Below the pieces are notes generated by a model. That model worked only from the letters and a program-made list of their open reading frames with translations, did not search any database and was not told the origin of the DNA. Shown piece after piece: positions 30,854 to 39,516 of a stretch of 64,000 nucleotides of DNA. The DNA lies in assembly GCA_910575475.1 (NCBI GenBank), contig CAJTGD010000004.1, positions 142,010 to 206,009 of the forward strand, given 5' to 3'. Positions within the stretch are counted from its first letter, which is position 1, and each line of letters starts with the position of its first letter. This DNA is from Lachnospiraceae bacterium (GTDB lineage: Bacteria; Bacillota; Clostridia; Lachnospirales; Lachnospiraceae). A program made the position numbers and the translations under genes.

Positions 30854-31174
30854 ATGGAAATGAGTGTGTTTGAACTTCTGGCAATTGCCCGGGAGACGGC
30901 AGGCGCGGACTATGTAAAGGGAGACCGGATCATATGTGAGAAGCGGTATTCTGCGGATACGGAGCATATGCTGGAATTCCGGATATTGGGCGGCCGGGAA
31001 CCCTATGGAAAGCAGGGAGACCACTGCCGTATGTTTTTGACGGGGGAAGCGTACTGCATGATGCAGGAAAAAGAACAGCAGAAGAAAATACGGATCATAC
31101 GTTACGCAAGGGTCAGGGGAAACACCCTTGTATATGGGCCGCCCGCAGAGCGGCCGGCTTCCAGGGGGAAGTAA
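30854..31174 (+). CDS. Small hypothetical ICE protein
   Basis: The 106-residue protein starts MEMSVFELLAIARETAGADYVKGD. ATG 30854 follows AAGGGGG at about 10 bases; an upstream in-frame start at 30794 has no site. It ends Arg/Pro-rich. Nothing is recognised. The 200 bases after it contain a GGCCGC...GCGGCC hairpin (31138-31155, overlapping its end) and no other gene. Confidence 0.55.
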   Translation: MEMSVFELLAIARETAGADYVKGDRIICEKRYSADTEHMLEFRILGGREPYGKQGDHCRMFLTGEAYCMMQEKEQQKKIRIIRYARVRGNTLVYGPPAERPASRGK

Positions 31175-31378
31175 CCCCTACCGGCTGGAAAGAAAAAGTG
31201 TTCGGGATTGCCGCTTCTTTCCCTGTCCCAGGCATTTTCTCCGCCAGGGCATTCCATAAGGAGTGTCCGGGAACCACAGGCGGAAGTGTTCGAAAGACCA
31301 TTTTTAAGTTCAGGAGATGTTTTTGATATCTTCCACAAATATAGGATCACAAATAAATAGAGAAAGGAAGTGATGCCC

Positions 31379-32287
31379 ATGATAATCGGGATCGACCATG
31401 GATTTTATGCCGTTAAGGGGGCGCACGTCGCATTCCCAAGCGGGCTTGCCGTTTATGATTATGAGCCGTATACCATGCAGAATGTCCTGCAATACGAAGG
31501 GAAATATTATGTCTGCGGCACCGGACGGCAGGCGCTTTTGAAGGACAAGACTGTCAATGACAATTATTATCTCCTGACCATGGCGGCGCTGGCACAGGAG
31601 ATCCGAAACCGGAAAGCGGAGAACCAGATGGAGGTTATCCTTGCAGCCGGGCTGCCGCTGTCCGGTTTCGGGAGGGAGAAGCGGGCGTTCCGGAATTATC
31701 TCCTGCGGGACCATCAGCCCTTGTGTTTCCAGTATGACGATGAAAAATACCGGATATGGATCCGGGATGTGAAGCTGTTCCCCCAAGGCTATTCTGCCAT
31801 TGCGATGCATCCGGAGTATGTGAACGGGGAGCCTTCTGTCCTGCTTGCCGATATCGGGGGATGGACGGTGGACCTGATGCGGCTGGACAATGCTGTCCCA
31901 AACGCGGCTACATGCCGCAGCCTGGAACTGGGAGTCATCCGGTGCATGGACGAAGCCATGGAGCAGATCCGCAGGAGGACAGGGCTGTCCGTAACGGACA
32001 TCCAGATCGAGCGTGTGCTGAACGGGAGCGCATGCAGCATGGACCAGACAGCCAAGGAGATGATCCTAAACCATGGACGGATCTATACGGAGCGGATCCT
32101 GTCCTCCATTATGGAGGCCGGTTTTGACTTCAAGGCGGTTCCCGTGATTTTTATGGGCGGCGGCGCTTCCATTATAGAACGCCATATAAGACCACAGGAT
32201 GGGCTGTGCCGGGCAGTATTCCTGACAGATGTCCATGCCAATGCCGCCGGGTATGAGCGGATCGCGGAGCGGATGCTGGAGCAGTGA
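31379..32287 (+). CDS. ParM/StbA-family actin-like segregation ATPase
   Basis: The 302-residue protein has the actin/ParM layout: phosphate-1 motif IIGIDHGFYAVK, central VLLADIGGWTVDLMRL (phosphate-2) and the adenosine motif VIFMGGGASIIERHI. ParM filaments push plasmid copies apart; in ICEs they probably stabilise the excised, replicating form. The start is chosen at ATG 31379, 10 bases after AAAGGAAG; GTG 31370 and ATG 31373 are alternatives. The partner gene overlaps the stop by 4 bases. Confidence 0.88.
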   Translation: MIIGIDHGFYAVKGAHVAFPSGLAVYDYEPYTMQNVLQYEGKYYVCGTGRQALLKDKTVNDNYYLLTMAALAQEIRNRKAENQMEVILAAGLPLSGFGREKRAFRNYLLRDHQPLCFQYDDEKYRIWIRDVKLFPQGYSAIAMHPEYVNGEPSVLLADIGGWTVDLMRLDNAVPNAATCRSLELGVIRCMDEAMEQIRRRTGLSVTDIQIERVLNGSACSMDQTAKEMILNHGRIYTERILSSIMEAGFDFKAVPVIFMGGGASIIERHIRPQDGLCRAVFLTDVHANAAGYERIAERMLEQ

Positions 32288-32583
32288 GCCGCCCGGTGTT
32301 TTCTTTCCGGCCAAATCCAGAGAACCCGGAGCATCAGAGGGCATGGGAAATCTTAAGCAGTGTCCCGGAAGGGCAGAAGAACCTGTTTCTTGTGCGGGCG
32401 ATCCTACAGGAAGACTTGGCGCAGCATCTGGAAAAATTGATACGGAAGGCTGTCCGGGAAGAACTGGAGGGAATCCAGGTGGAAAAGGCCCCGGTTTTGG
32501 CAGGGCCAGAGGCTTTGAAGCAGGAGGTTCAGAAGCCGGAGATACCGGACCAGATGCTGGATTTTTTGTCACAGATAGAATGA
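32284..32583 (+). CDS. Probable ParR-like partner of ParM
   Basis: The 99-residue protein starts at GTG 32284, overlapping the parM stop (GTGA). It is mostly helical with a pattern suiting a small DNA-binding adaptor (FSFRPNPENPEHQRAWEIL, LVRAILQEDLAQHLEKLIRKAVREEL). Position, size and coupling match ParR genes. Sequence alone does not prove centromere binding. No clear iteron set lies right next to it. Confidence 0.65.
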   Translation: MSRPVFSFRPNPENPEHQRAWEILSSVPEGQKNLFLVRAILQEDLAQHLEKLIRKAVREELEGIQVEKAPVLAGPEALKQEVQKPEIPDQMLDFLSQIE

Positions 32584-32744
32584 GGGCAGGAAAGGAGGTG
32601 GTGCGGTTTTGAGGGCAGGTTAAAATAAAATACCATTGTCAGGTATGCTGTATTTCCGATCACTATATTTGTTGGATATTGTGAATGGATATCAATGGGG
32701 TTTCCAAGTATCCTGTATATAACAAAAGAAAAGGAGGAACCCAC

Positions 32745-33431
32745 ATGGCAGAGATGAAGAACATCTGCGGGAAGATCCCGCTGGAACTGCACACAAAAGT
32801 GCGGCAGGAGATCGAACAGAGGGAGATCAGCACACAGCAATTCATACAGCAGGTCATTGAAGAACATTTCACAGAAAAAGGAGGACAGGTCAGCATGGCA
32901 GTAAGGACAGTGGCAGTACAGGTATCGGAGGAACTCTTCGCAAGATTCAAAGCGGCGGTAGCAAAAAAGGGATGCAGACAGAAGGATTTCCTGATCGCGC
33001 TGATTGAAAGGGCAATCGAAGAGATCGAGGCGGAATTCGGAGAAGAAAAGGCATCCACAACACCAGATGGAGGGACAGAGGCGGAGGCCCATCCTGCGGA
33101 GCCGGAACCGGAAAGCAGGGAAATGGAATCTGAGGGGACAGAGGCCAGCGAAGCTGGGGAACCGGCAGAAACGGAAGCTGAAGAGCCAAAAGAACCGGCA
33201 GAGCCAGAAACCGAAGGGGCAGAGGCCGCTCCAGAAGAGGAAGCCGAAGTACCAGAGGAATCAGCGGATGCAGAAGAACCGGATGAGACGGAAGCAAGAG
33301 AACCAAAGGAAACGGATGGGATAGAAGATGGAAAACCAGAGGAATCCGAAAATGAAGAAGCATCCGAACCGGAAACAGCCGATGCGGGCGAAGCGGAGCA
33401 GGAGCCAGACGATACAGTAACAGAAGAATAA
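32745..33431 (+). CDS. Double ribbon-helix-helix-like protein with acidic tail
   Basis: In the 228-residue protein, residues 3-42 (KIPLELHTKVRQEIEQREIS...) and 52-90 (VAVQVSEELFARFKAAVAKKG...) read as two consecutive ribbon-helix-helix-like units, each a short strand followed by two helices. The last 130 residues are a Glu/Pro/Ala repeat tail. It could bind DNA as a single-chain dimer and regulate the element or act in segregation beside ParMR. ATG 32745 follows AAGGAGG. The tail is low complexity, so its length may vary. Confidence 0.7.
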   Translation: MAEMKNICGKIPLELHTKVRQEIEQREISTQQFIQQVIEEHFTEKGGQVSMAVRTVAVQVSEELFARFKAAVAKKGCRQKDFLIALIERAIEEIEAEFGEEKASTTPDGGTEAEAHPAEPEPESREMESEGTEASEAGEPAETEAEEPKEPAEPETEGAEAAPEEEAEVPEESADAEEPDETEAREPKETDGIEDGKPEESENEEASEPETADAGEAEQEPDDTVTEE

Positions 33432-33486
33432 GAACATGGTCATTAGACAGAAGCGGCATGGAAATAGAACCCATGCCGTTTTTATT

Positions 33487-34779
33487 ATGGAAGGAGTGAT
33501 AACCGGAACAATTCGATTTTTTGATCTATTCAGCGGGATCGGCGGATTCCGTGAAGGGCTGAACCGTGCAGGCGGATTCACCTGTGTGGGGCACTGCGAG
33601 GTGGATGCCCATGCGAATAAGAACTACCGGCTGCTGTTTGATACGGAAGGGGAGTGGTATTGTGATGACGCAAGAGCAATTGAAACAGGAAGAATGCCAG
33701 GCTTTGATCTCCTGTGCGCGGGATTTCCTTGCCAGGCATTCTCTATCGCTGGAAAACGGGAAGGGTTTGCTGACGCAAGAGGGACCCTGTTCTTTGAGAT
33801 TGCCAGACTGGTTGAAGCCGGACGGCCTGCTTATTTTCTCCTTGAAAATGTTCCCGGGCTGTTATCGCATGACAAAGGCAGGACGTTTCACACCATCCTC
33901 AGTACGTTTTGGAAGCTGGGGTACCATGTGGAATGGAAGGTGCTTAACAGCAAAGATTTCGGAGTCCCACAATCAAGAAAGAGGGTGTATATTGTCGGAT
34001 ATCTTGATGGAAGATGTGCCGGAAAAATACTTCCTGTCCCGGAAACAAACGGAACAGCTCTTATACAGCTCCGCCCCGGAAGGCAGGGAAAAAGGATCTA
34101 CCACCCGGACAGACTGAGCTGCACATTGACATCAGGCGCCGGTGGGATGGGCGGGAAGACCGGGCTTTATGAAGTGGGGATCCCGATCAAGGAGGCGACC
34201 CGGAAAGGCTATAAGATGGCGTATCCGGGTGACAGCATCGACCTGGGGTATGCCAGCCTGAACAGCAGGCGCGGGCGTGTAGGGAAAGGAATTGCCCATA
34301 CGCTGACCACCGGGAACCTGCAGGGGACGCTGCACGTTGTGGACCTGCCCCATCCGCCGCCGGCAACAGAGGACGCAAGATGCCTGTGCGCCAGGCAGGA
34401 TGCAGGGGGATCCAGGCATCGGGGAGAAACATCCGGAGTATTAGGGGAAACCGGCCCAAGGGCTGTGCTGACCCCGGCAAAAGCGAAAGTCCGGCAGGAG
34501 GGACGCAGGATGAAGGAGCCGGAAGAGCCAATGTTCACCATTACGGCAACGGACCGGCACGGGGTAGAATACCACGGAAGGATCCGCAGGCTGACCCCGA
34601 GGGAGTGCCTGCGGCTGCAGGGATATCATGATGGGCAGATCGACCGGATCATAGAGGACACATCGGACAGCCAGCTTTATAAACAGGCCGGAAACGGAGT
34701 GACGGTCAATGTCATTGAAGCCATCGTCAGGAACCTCCGGGAAATTGACACGCAGTTAAAAGCAGAAGTTCCTGTCTGA
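33487..34779 (+). CDS. DNA (cytosine-5) methyltransferase
   Basis: The 430-residue C5-methyltransferase has motif I (FFDLFSGIGGFREGL), motif IV with the catalytic cysteine (CAGFPCQAFSIAGKREGF), motif VI (FLLENVPG), motif VIII (FGVPQSRKRVYIVG) and motifs IX-X (RRLTPRECLRLQGY; YKQAGNGVTVNV). The target recognition region is about residues 190-360. No restriction enzyme gene is next to it, so it is an orphan methyltransferase, probably protecting the ICE during transfer. ATG 33487 is the most likely start although its ribosome binding site is weak. Confidence 0.9.
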   Translation: MEGVITGTIRFFDLFSGIGGFREGLNRAGGFTCVGHCEVDAHANKNYRLLFDTEGEWYCDDARAIETGRMPGFDLLCAGFPCQAFSIAGKREGFADARGTLFFEIARLVEAGRPAYFLLENVPGLLSHDKGRTFHTILSTFWKLGYHVEWKVLNSKDFGVPQSRKRVYIVGYLDGRCAGKILPVPETNGTALIQLRPGRQGKRIYHPDRLSCTLTSGAGGMGGKTGLYEVGIPIKEATRKGYKMAYPGDSIDLGYASLNSRRGRVGKGIAHTLTTGNLQGTLHVVDLPHPPPATEDARCLCARQDAGGSRHRGETSGVLGETGPRAVLTPAKAKVRQEGRRMKEPEEPMFTITATDRHGVEYHGRIRRLTPRECLRLQGYHDGQIDRIIEDTSDSQLYKQAGNGVTVNVIEAIVRNLREIDTQLKAEVPV

Positions 34780-34801
34780 ACAGGGCAGTAAAGGGGGCGG
34801 G

Positions 34802-35749
34802 ATGGATTTAAAAGAGCAATTCTATGGCACGGAGATTGAGATGACGGGGATCACGAGACAGCATGCGGCGGAAGTGGTCTCGGAAATGTTCGGTACTTCT
34901 ATTTACCATAGGAATTCCTATGATTCCTGGCGCCTGTTAGACCGGGAAGGAAAAGAATGGAAATTTGTGTATGACAGCAGTATCCATCCGGAGCGGAGAG
35001 CCAGGGGGCAGGTGGTTTTGGCAGATTCGAAATACTGCACGGAAATGGTAAGCCCCAAGCTGACTTATGAGGAAATGGGAAAGCTGCAGGAAGTGGTGCG
35101 CTGTTTACGGAGAAATGGAGCCAGGGTGAATCCGTCCTGTGGACAGCACGTTCATGTGGACGCATCCAACCACACGGCAAGGAGCCTCAAGAATGCGCTG
35201 ACGATCATGTATTCCAAGGAGGACATCCTGTTCAAAGCGCTGAAGGTGCAGAACGCAAGGGAAGAAGGATACTGCCAGAAAGTACGCCCGGCGGTGCTGG
35301 AGCAGATCCGGAGGATGCCAAACAGAAACATTTCCATGGAAAAGCTGAAACGTGCATGGTATGAGGGCGGGGATTACAGCATGGACCATTATAACTGGTC
35401 ACGGTATTATGCTTTAAATCTGCATGCTGTATTTTCCAAGGGAACTTTGGAATGGAGGTGTTTTGAGAGTACCCTCCACGCAGGAAGAGTGCGGGCGAAC
35501 ATCACGCTCGCGCTTGCTATTTCTGCCCAGGCGATCAACCAGAAGTGTACCCATATGAGAAAAACGGAGATCACGGAAAACCCGTGTTTTACGTTCCGTA
35601 CCTTCCTGCTCCGGCTGGGGCTGATCGGGCCGGAATATAAAAATGTCCGGGAGCACCTGCTGGAAAATCTGGAGGGCGATAAGGCATGGAGGTATGACAA
35701 AAGCACATATAAATGCCTGCAAAGAAATGATATGGGAATGGAACGGTAG
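34802..35749 (+). CDS. Amidoligase family protein
   Basis: The 315-residue protein is similar to the putative amidoligase family (glutamine synthetase/COOH-NH2 ligase fold). It starts FYGTEIEMTGITR, which contains the metal-binding GxExE-like strand, followed by EMVSPKLTYEEMGKLQEVVRCLR, CGQHVHVDAS and RYYALNLHAVFSKGTLEWRCFEST. It is predicted to form an amide or isopeptide bond using ATP. The next gene encodes a gamma-glutamylcyclotransferase, a pairing reported for amidoligases of elements and phages. The natural substrate is not known. A GGGCGG-type site precedes the ATG. Confidence 0.85.
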   Translation: MDLKEQFYGTEIEMTGITRQHAAEVVSEMFGTSIYHRNSYDSWRLLDREGKEWKFVYDSSIHPERRARGQVVLADSKYCTEMVSPKLTYEEMGKLQEVVRCLRRNGARVNPSCGQHVHVDASNHTARSLKNALTIMYSKEDILFKALKVQNAREEGYCQKVRPAVLEQIRRMPNRNISMEKLKRAWYEGGDYSMDHYNWSRYYALNLHAVFSKGTLEWRCFESTLHAGRVRANITLALAISAQAINQKCTHMRKTEITENPCFTFRTFLLRLGLIGPEYKNVREHLLENLEGDKAWRYDKSTYKCLQRNDMGMER

Positions 35750-35765
35750 AAATACCGGAGAGAAA

Positions 35766-36269
35766 ATGGAGGGAGGTGAGAGCATAAAGAATCAATTTTA
35801 TTTTGCCTATGGAAGCAACATGAACTTAGACCAGATGGAATACCGGTGTCCGGCTGCCAGGGTGGTAGAAACTGTCCGCCTGGAAGATCACCGTCTTGCG
35901 TTTTGCGGCAGACCGGAAGGGAATGGGGTAGCAACTATATTTCCAGAGGAAGGAAGCCAGGTGGAAGGTGTATTATGGGAGATTACGCCGGGATGTGAAA
36001 AAAGCCTGGACGGATACGAGGGATATCCGTATCTGTATGGGAAACAGACCGTCCGTGTGCGGAATCAGGCTGGGATGGAGATGGACGTGATGGCATATGT
36101 CATGAACGCGCCCTATAAGGAAACGCTGTCCAGCCCTTCAAGGCTGTATCTGGATGGAATCTTAGAGGGATGCAGGCAGAACGGGATCCCGGAGAAGCCA
36201 GTCCGGGATGCGGCGGCCTGGACAAAAAAGGAAAAGAAAAAGAAGCGCCATAAGGATCCTGAAAGATAA
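35766..36269 (+). CDS. Gamma-glutamylcyclotransferase-like protein
   Basis: The 167-residue protein has the signature YFAYGSNMN near residue 12, followed by CPAARVVETVRLEDHRLAFCG and the acidic residue region LDGYEGYP. These fit the GGCT/AIG2 fold, which releases gamma-glutamyl groups as 5-oxoproline or undoes related amide bonds. ATG 35766 follows CGGAGAG. A stronger GGAGGTGAG sits inside the start region before an ATA codon, so the original start may have mutated. The C-terminus is Lys-rich. It probably works with the amidoligase 16 bases upstream. Confidence 0.85.
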   Translation: MEGGESIKNQFYFAYGSNMNLDQMEYRCPAARVVETVRLEDHRLAFCGRPEGNGVATIFPEEGSQVEGVLWEITPGCEKSLDGYEGYPYLYGKQTVRVRNQAGMEMDVMAYVMNAPYKETLSSPSRLYLDGILEGCRQNGIPEKPVRDAAAWTKKEKKKKRHKDPER

Positions 36270-36309
36270 GATCGGGATGAACAGTTGGAAAGAGAAGAAG
36301 GAGAATGGA

Positions 36310-38916
36310 ATGACATTTCATAAAATGAGAACAAGGCTTGCGGCCCTCGGGCTGGCATTGGTCATGGGGCTGGTTCCGATGGGAAATGTGTCTGCTGTCT
36401 ATGCAGCAGAAGAACCGGACAGCCAGCAGGAAAATATAACATCAGAAACTACGAAAGAAGAGAACTTGCAGTCAGATATCACGGCGCAGCATCGGGTTGT
36501 TGCAGAGGATCTTACAATAAAAGTGAATGACAAGACTTTTTCAATAGGAACCTCCCTGGAAGGGATCCGGTTTGACCCGGAGAAGGATCAAGTCTCTTTC
36601 TATAAGGCCGTGGGGGATGATGGAAGCGAATACCAGTCCTACAGGGCTGGTACCTATACCGCCAGTTATCTGGTCACGCCCAAGGATCAGGAAGAGTGCT
36701 ATGTGGTTACCCGTAAGATCATTTTGACCGATACGGAAGGTATGGCAAATGCATCGGATAATGGTGGAGAAAAGCAGAAAACAGATACGGATCCGGAGGA
36801 TGGGACGGAGTCAGATGCCGATCTGGGAGAAAAGAAAGATTCGGAACTTGATCAAGATTCAGAGTCAAAGAAAGACCCGGAGCCTGATCAAGATTCAGAG
36901 TCAAAGAAAGACCCGGAGCCTGATAAGGATTCAGAATCAAAGGAAGACCCAGATTCAGAGAAAGATTCCGCCTCTGAGGAAAAAACGGAGAGCAGACCGC
37001 AGGATACAGCAAAGGTGAAGATCACGATCAGTGGGAAAGGAGATACGGAAGAATCCCTGTCTAAGCTGCAGAAGGACATTACAGAGGGAAAGGTGATGAT
37101 TGTTTCCGCAGCCGGAAGCGCTTTCGGGTCTGCCGATTCTGTAGTGGATTTAGAGAAAGGGGATGCAATTCCCTATCCAGATTCTTTCGGGGATTATGAA
37201 ACCAGCTGGTTCCAGATCAACGGCGAGACAGCATATTGTCTGGAAAACCAGAGTGCAGCCGCTTTCACAGGAGAGGCCGTATCTTCTCTGCTGGATTCCA
37301 ACGAAAACCTGCGGAAGGTTCTATATTATGGATATGGCGGCAAGGGAGATTTAACCGGAGAAGCGCTTTCCGGAAAAAGCAAGGAAGAGAAATATGTATA
37401 TACCCATATCGCGGCCAACTATGCATATACAGGCGAAGCCGGATTTATGGGATGCACGCAGGAGGATCTGGAAAAAGCAGGCGTAATGGATTATATTGAT
37501 TTTCTGTTCGGGCAGGAAAATCCACCCAGTAATGAACTGTCGCTGTCGAGTACATCTGTGGATGCTGTCCAGGATGGCAATATTCAGAAAACACCAGAGA
37601 TCCAGTTGGATGGGGACAGCGAGAATTATATTGAGTTCAGCATCCCCGAAGATGTTACCTGTTATAACGTGGCCAGAGAGGAAGCTGTCACCAATGGAAT
37701 GATCAAAATCTATGGCGGCGATTCATTCTATCTTTCCGCAAACATGAATGTGGGAGGACAGTATGATTCCGGCGAACTGTCTGGTTCCTTAAAAGAGGAC
37801 TGGAAGATTTTAGCATTGGCTTCCGGAGAAGGACAAGAGGACATGGATGTATTTGAATCTCCATCCGCAGAGCCGGTCAGCTTCACTGTGAACTGGCTGG
37901 AACAGGCTAAGATCAGTCTGCTGAAAAAAGACCGGGATACGGACGAACCGGTGGCAGGCGCGGTATATGGCATTTATACAGACTATCAATGTAAAGAGCT
38001 GCTGATGGAAATGCCGGAGACCGGAGAAAACGGAAAGACATCCAGTGAGTATTTCGATACGGGGCTAAAGCAGGTCTATGTAAAAGAGCGGAAAGCCCCG
38101 GAGAATTATCTGCTGGATCCCAATGTTTATCCGGTGGATGTGGAAAATGAAAAAGAGATAGAACTGACGGTCTATGATGTTCCTGAGAATACGGAGCAGG
38201 AAAGCAAGCCGACGGAAATACATGTTACAAAGGCAGACGCAGTCACCGGTGAAATGCTGGAGGGCGCTGTGCTGCAGGCGGCGGATAAAGAAGGAAACCT
38301 GGTTGAAGAGTGGACCAGTACAAAAGAAGCCCATGTGATCTATGGATTGCCGGAGGGAGAGTATATCCTGCATGAAAAAACGGCGCCTTATAAAGAGGGC
38401 TATGTATCGGCATCCGATATCACTTTCCAGGTATCGGAAGAAAGCGTGACGGAGGTGGAGATGAAGGATGAATATTCCAAAATAGAATTTTCCGTTCAAG
38501 ACCAGACAACTGGGAAAGAACTTCCAGGTGTCACTTTGCAGCTCCTTGACAGGGATGGAAACATCTTGAAAGAATGGGTGACAGATGGCAAACCGTACCA
38601 TGTGGAGAGGCTTCCGGTAAATGAAGAACTGATCCTGCGGCAAACCGCTGTGCCCAAAGGCTATGTGATTCCAAAGGAAGTAAAGTTCATCGTAATGGAT
38701 ACGGAGGAAGTCCAGAGCATAGAATTGAAAAATGCACGGGTATCAGAAAAGGCATCCGAATCAGGGGAAACGTCTGAATCAGGAAAAACATCTGCACCAA
38801 AGACAGGGGATGCACTGCATTTGTTAGTTGTATTTCTTTTCGCAGGTCTGTTTTCATTCATTGTGCTTGCAGTGCTGCTGATCCGCAGGAGAAAAAGATA
38901 CCAGGAGGAAGAATAG
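36310..38916 (+). CDS. Thioester/SpaA-type surface protein (smaller paralog)
   Basis: This 868-residue secreted protein has a signal peptide (about residues 1-31, ending VSAVYA). An N-terminal strand-rich domain is followed by a Ser/Asp/Glu/Lys-Pro repeat (about residues 180-225). A thioester-type domain has WFQINGETAYCLENQ (Cys as thioester candidate) and LRKVLYYGYGGKGDL. At least three Cna-B/SpaA-like domains follow. The C-terminus has an APKTGD sortase-like motif, a membrane span and an Arg/Lys tail. It probably sits covalently on the cell surface and mediates contact. ATG 36310 follows AGGAG. Confidence 0.88.
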   Translation: MTFHKMRTRLAALGLALVMGLVPMGNVSAVYAAEEPDSQQENITSETTKEENLQSDITAQHRVVAEDLTIKVNDKTFSIGTSLEGIRFDPEKDQVSFYKAVGDDGSEYQSYRAGTYTASYLVTPKDQEECYVVTRKIILTDTEGMANASDNGGEKQKTDTDPEDGTESDADLGEKKDSELDQDSESKKDPEPDQDSESKKDPEPDKDSESKEDPDSEKDSASEEKTESRPQDTAKVKITISGKGDTEESLSKLQKDITEGKVMIVSAAGSAFGSADSVVDLEKGDAIPYPDSFGDYETSWFQINGETAYCLENQSAAAFTGEAVSSLLDSNENLRKVLYYGYGGKGDLTGEALSGKSKEEKYVYTHIAANYAYTGEAGFMGCTQEDLEKAGVMDYIDFLFGQENPPSNELSLSSTSVDAVQDGNIQKTPEIQLDGDSENYIEFSIPEDVTCYNVAREEAVTNGMIKIYGGDSFYLSANMNVGGQYDSGELSGSLKEDWKILALASGEGQEDMDVFESPSAEPVSFTVNWLEQAKISLLKKDRDTDEPVAGAVYGIYTDYQCKELLMEMPETGENGKTSSEYFDTGLKQVYVKERKAPENYLLDPNVYPVDVENEKEIELTVYDVPENTEQESKPTEIHVTKADAVTGEMLEGAVLQAADKEGNLVEEWTSTKEAHVIYGLPEGEYILHEKTAPYKEGYVSASDITFQVSEESVTEVEMKDEYSKIEFSVQDQTTGKELPGVTLQLLDRDGNILKEWVTDGKPYHVERLPVNEELILRQTAVPKGYVIPKEVKFIVMDTEEVQSIELKNARVSEKASESGETSESGKTSAPKTGDALHLLVVFLFAGLFSFIVLAVLLIRRRKRYQEEE
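36850..36957 (+). repeat. 36-bp in-frame tandem repeat within the surface protein gene
   Basis: Two identical 36-base units (36850-36885 and 36886-36921) and a degenerate third (36922-36957) encode DQDSESKKDPEP-type units. This is an expandable spacer that can change copy number by slippage. Confidence 0.9.
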
Positions 38917-38951
38917 ATTCGATAGAGCGGAAACACTGACGGACGCTTCCA

Positions 38952-39385
38952 GAGAAAAGTGTTCGAAACAGTGCATCCGAATTATAGCGCAACGTTCCGT
39001 TTACACATGCGGCAAAGATGAAGCAAACAGGGAAGTGTTTAAAAGCCCACAAAAAGTGCAGAATCCGAGATGTAGAGTGTTCCTTTTCAAGGGAAGTGTT
39101 CAAAACAGCGTATCCGCATCATAGTGCAACGTTCTGTTTACTCTTGCAGTGGAGATGAAGCAAGCAGGAACGTGTTCAAAAGTACCCGAAAAGTGCAGAA
39201 TTCGAGACGCAGAGTGTTCCTTTTCAAGGGAAGTGTTCGAAACAGCACATTGGAATCGTAGTGCAACGTTCCGTTTACTCTTCCCGTGGAGATGAAGCAC
39301 CAGGAAAGTGTTCAAAACAGCGCATCCGAGTTACAGCGCAACGTTCCGTTTACTCTTATGGCGAAGATGAAGCAAACAGATAGCA
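38952..39385. repeat. Non-coding degenerate tandem repeat, four copies
   Basis: The core GCAACGTTCCGTTTACTCTT recurs at 38988, 39126, 39263 and 39338 with small differences. Copies 1 to 3 are 137-138 bases apart. The fourth is 75 bases after the third and lacks the AGAGTGTTCCTTTTCAAGGG section. Flanking blocks AAGTGTTCGAAACAGC and AGATGAAGCAAACAGG repeat with each copy. No open frame is supported in 38917-39516. The function is unknown; a protein-binding array or decayed transfer-related site is possible. Confidence 0.9.
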
Positions 39386-39453
39386 GCGATTGTTTTCCCG
39401 GCATGAGAAATTCAGGGAAGATATGATTGTAAAAATAGTAATAAAAAATATCA

Positions 39454-39498
39454 GGCAGGAGATGTCCTCTGATCAGGGGGATATCTCCTGCCTTTTTT
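39454..39498 (+). terminator. Intrinsic terminator or attenuator just before the SAM synthetase gene
   Basis: GGCAGGAGATGTCC (39454-39467) pairs, with one G-T, with GGATATCTCCTGCC (39479-39492) and is followed by TTTTTT. It lies 18 bases before the start codon, so it could stop transcription from the repeat region or act as an attenuator. No SAM riboswitch consensus was found in front of it. Confidence 0.8.
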
Positions 39499-39516
39499 GA
39501 AAGGAAGGTATGATTT

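Noticed and set aside
39386..39516. SAM riboswitch before the SAM synthetase gene
   Set aside because: No SAM-I or SAM-II conserved blocks were seen; only a terminator-like hairpin is present.
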